Of a DNA stretch of 64,000 nucleotides, positions 61,261-64,000 are shown piece by piece. The position numbers were made by a program, and so were the translations under genes. Source of the stretch: Sipunculus nudus (Eukaryota > Annelida > Sipuncula > Golfingiida > Sipunculidae); the NCBI GenBank assembly GCA_026874595.1, contig CM049311.1, positions 51,279,676 to 51,343,675 of the forward strand, in the 5' to 3' direction. The stretch's first letter is position 1. The number at the start of each line of letters is the position of its first letter. The notes under the pieces were generated by a model, which was given only the letters and a program-made list of their open reading frames with translations, was not told where the DNA came from and made no database searches.

Positions 61261-61262
61261 CT
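61188..61262. repeat. TA-rich microsatellite
   Basis: TA dinucleotides with interspersed TCTA. Similar but shorter TA runs lie at 18559-18576, 18793-18830 and 21279-21302. Confidence 0.9.
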
Positions 61263-62283
61263 ATTATCTTGAGACATTTGAGGGGATGAACATAATATTG
61301 TCAGATGTAATAGGCCCTAATCTGGCTGTTGGTTGAAATGAAATAAATAGGTTAGAGACAGTAACAGTGACACTATTGATAAATTATTAGGAAACGCTTT
61401 ATTTAATATACTCGTCAAATATATACTTGTGATTTACGGTACAAAATGGGATTACTGTTTAATTTTTTAGTTATTTTAATCCTTGCCTTCCGTTATTTTA
61501 ATTATATTCAACTTTAATTTGTTGCAAAATAAGCTTCATGTATATTCAGGTTTAAGGAAATGATTGCGCTCTGCGGTCTGTAGATTTTGTTGTTCTAAAT
61601 AAAAACAATATTTTATCAGCTTGCAAAACATAATTTACATTTATTTTCTTCTTAATGTGACCAGTTTCATGTCTGAAACACTCAATTTAGGCTGAAATGT
61701 AAAGACCCGGTTACTGTGTCATTATTATGTAATATTAATATTATGTAGGCTGTGATATTTATTTTAAAAATGTAGCATCACGGTGACGTAATGTTTAGTA
61801 TGTTAGAGGTGTGAGATTCCTTTAAACATGTTTGTGAATATTAAAACATGTCTGAAGTGAAACGTGTTAAGAAATGCAAAACATGTTGAAAAAAATGGGT
61901 CAATTAGGCACTTTATACTTTTAACCACATTTTTTCTTACGTTTTAAGCTTACCGTTTATTTTAACAATATAAGGATCTATGTCAGTGAGACAAGTGTTT
62001 CAGGTTAAAACATGTGAACACTAAATCATGTAATTCACTTGCAAAAACCGTGAAAGCATGCATTTGAAACACATTGGTTTTTAAACCCAACATGTTAAAA
62101 ACAATTGGACAAAATGGTAAAACGGTGTTTAAATTTGAACCACGGAACGTGTTTTCAGTTTTTGGAGTGAGGAAATAGCTTGCTTTATATTTTAAGGTAT
62201 TAGGTTGTTGACATTGAGCCATTTGAGGACATTTTTAATCTGAAAAAATAACATATTCTAGCTCCTAAAATAAAAAAAAAAAA
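61263..62283. other. No gene seen
   Basis: AT-rich sequence with many AACATG words, no coding signal. Confidence 0.4.
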
Positions 62284-64000
62284 CAAGTGACCCATGGGCC
62301 GTGACGCTCAGCCGACTGCAATGTTGACAATATGTCTATGCAACTCAATAAGATAATGTAGGTGGCATCATCGTTCATGCATATTAGCTTAAGTTCAACA
62401 AGACCATAAGCACACCAAATTTGATGACAATCCAACGAGCCTTTCCTGAAAAATCTGGCATTTTGTGGGTATTTTGCATTATTTCTGGGGTGCTCAAACA
62501 ACCCCAAAAACTCTTAGAATATGGGTAACAGTGACCCAATTTCGGGTTTCTGGGGAGAATTTTCGAGGAACTCCTAAGATGTCAAGTTAGAAGATTCTGG
62601 GTCCAATGGTTATGATTTGTTCCCTAGTTTTGTTCAATTATTCTAGAGGGTGCTTATAAACCCCATAGCTCAAAGAATATGGCTAACAGAGACTTAATTT
62701 CAGGTTTCCAAGGATATTTTCACGGACCTACCCGAATGTCAAGTTAGAAGATTCTAGGACCAACGGTTTCGATTTGTGACCTGTTAACAGACGACCGCAT
62801 CTTTAAAGGTCTCGAAAATAGAGAAAACAAATGTGTAAAAATTCGAGAGAAAAAAAAATCTAAGTGATCCAGCTGACGAAACACTCCATGATCAATATGA
62901 ATGCAAAAAATCATTTAATTATTCTGGGGGTTCCGAGCCCCATAGCCCAGAGAATATAGGTAACAGAGACCTAATTTCAGGTGTCTGAAGAGAACTTTTG
63001 AGGAAGACATAGGTTGTCAAGTGAGAAGATTCTAGGTACAATAATAATGATTTGTGACCTACTTTGGAATTTTCATTAATTCGGGGGGGGGGGGGGGGGG
63101 GGTGTTTATAAGCCAAATAGCTCGAGAAATGGGAAACAGAGACCATAATCTAGGTTTTCAAGGAGATTTCTCATAGATCTCCCTGGATGTCAAGTTTCTG
63201 GGTCCAGGGGTTGTGATTTGTGCCCTGTTAATAGATGACTACATCTTAAAAGATCTAAAAAGAGAAAAAAAATTGCTAAAAAATCTAAAAAATCCAGGTG
63301 GCACCAACAGTCTGCAGGACCAGATAAAACAATCCATGTTGAATATGCATACAAATGGTGATAAATGCATAAGTTGTTCAGATACTGGAGCTTTTGTATG
63401 AAATTTTTTATTTATTCTGGAGGGTACTTCTGTGCCCCATAGCTCGGAGAATATGGGTAACAGAGACCTATTTAAAGGTTTCAAGGGAGATTTTTTCATG
63501 AACTTCCCTGAATGTCAAGTTAGAAGATTCCAGGTCTAATGGTTAAGTAGAGAAAAAATGCGTTAAATTAAAAAAATTCCAGGTGGCACAACCAGTCAGC
63601 AAGAACAGATGAAACACTCCATGATGAATTTGCATGCAAAGAATCAGGGTGATCAATGCATTAGTTGTTCAAACACTGGAGCTTTTGTATCAAATTTTTA
63701 GTTATTCTGGGGGGTAATTCTGGGCCCAATAACTCTTAGGATATGGATAACAGAGACCTAATTTCAGGCTTTCATGGCGATTTTGTATGGAGCTCCCAGG
63801 ATGTCATGTTAGAAGATTCCAGGTCCAATGGTTACGTTTTGTGCCCTATTAACATAAACCTCATCTTTGAAAGTATCAAAAATAAAAACATATATTGCGT
63901 AAAAATTAAAAAAAGGTGGCGCCACCAGTCTACAGGAACCTATGAAACACTTCATTATGAATATGAATGAAAAGAATAATGACGATCGATGCATTAGTTG
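62284..64000 (+). repeat. Dispersed repeat R2, copy 2, tandemly reiterated, runs off the right edge
   Basis: Starts AAGTGACCCATGGGCCGTGACGCTCAGC, as does copy 1. The anchor GTCAAGTTAGAAGATTC or a variant recurs at about 62581, 62740, 63017, 63188, 63513 and 63804 with alternating short (160-170 bp) and long (280-325 bp) spacing. GGTGGCRCMACCAGTC and CATTAGTTGTTCAAACACTGG recur in the long units. A 20-base G run lies at 63083-63102. Confidence 0.8.

Overview
This is a stretch of invertebrate nuclear DNA, AT-rich and sparse in genes, and most probably from a bivalve mollusc. That assignment is an inference. It rests on intron-bearing genes with GT/AG junctions, a multi-exon serine beta-lactamase-like gene of a kind common in molluscs, tRNA-headed SINEs, Ty3/Gypsy-type retroelements and the sheer number of minisatellites. 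Nothing here looks bacterial.

Layout. (1) 1-7090 and 11350-18458 are two copies of one segment, offset by about 11.35 kb. Each holds a decayed LTR retrotransposon with integrase upstream of reverse transcriptase, a 3' LTR and a 21/146-bp minisatellite. About 4 kb of apparently gene-free sequence lies between them, including a 95-bp insertion element. (2) 18459-26790 is gene-free repeat mosaic. It holds a 211-bp MITE, a 2.66-kb insertion with a perfect 9-bp target-site duplication, three copies of a middle repeat and a 28-bp minisatellite. (3) 29577-43222 carries the last four detectable exons of a beta-lactamase-like gene on the + strand. Its introns hold a 3.3-kb, 42-bp array, a SINE, a solo LTR and 22-bp and 61-bp arrays. 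(4) 47118-50418 carries two, perhaps three, phase-1 exons of a minus-strand gene for a cysteine-rich, PAN-like extracellular protein. A second solo LTR sits in its intron. (5) 50968-64000 is again repeat-rich: a 293-bp MITE, a 169-bp tandem duplication, a broken LINE with a 469-bp insertion, a split pseudogene carrying EEADTR and SPxxDV motifs, a 54-bp minisatellite, a 1.42-kb element with 44-bp inverted ends and a tandem repeat field that runs off the right edge.

The most striking observation is the 42-bp array in the first visible intron of the beta-lactamase-like gene. Its repeat unit appears to be a copy of the exon end plus its own splice donor, so dozens of strong CAG|GTGAGT-type donor sequences follow the real one in tandem. 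Also notable are the integrase-before-RT order of the retroelement and the cleanly resolved 9-bp-TSD element, which has a paralogous empty site in the same window.

Limits: no searches were run. Family names come from motifs, exon phases from reading junctions by eye, and copy counts are approximate.
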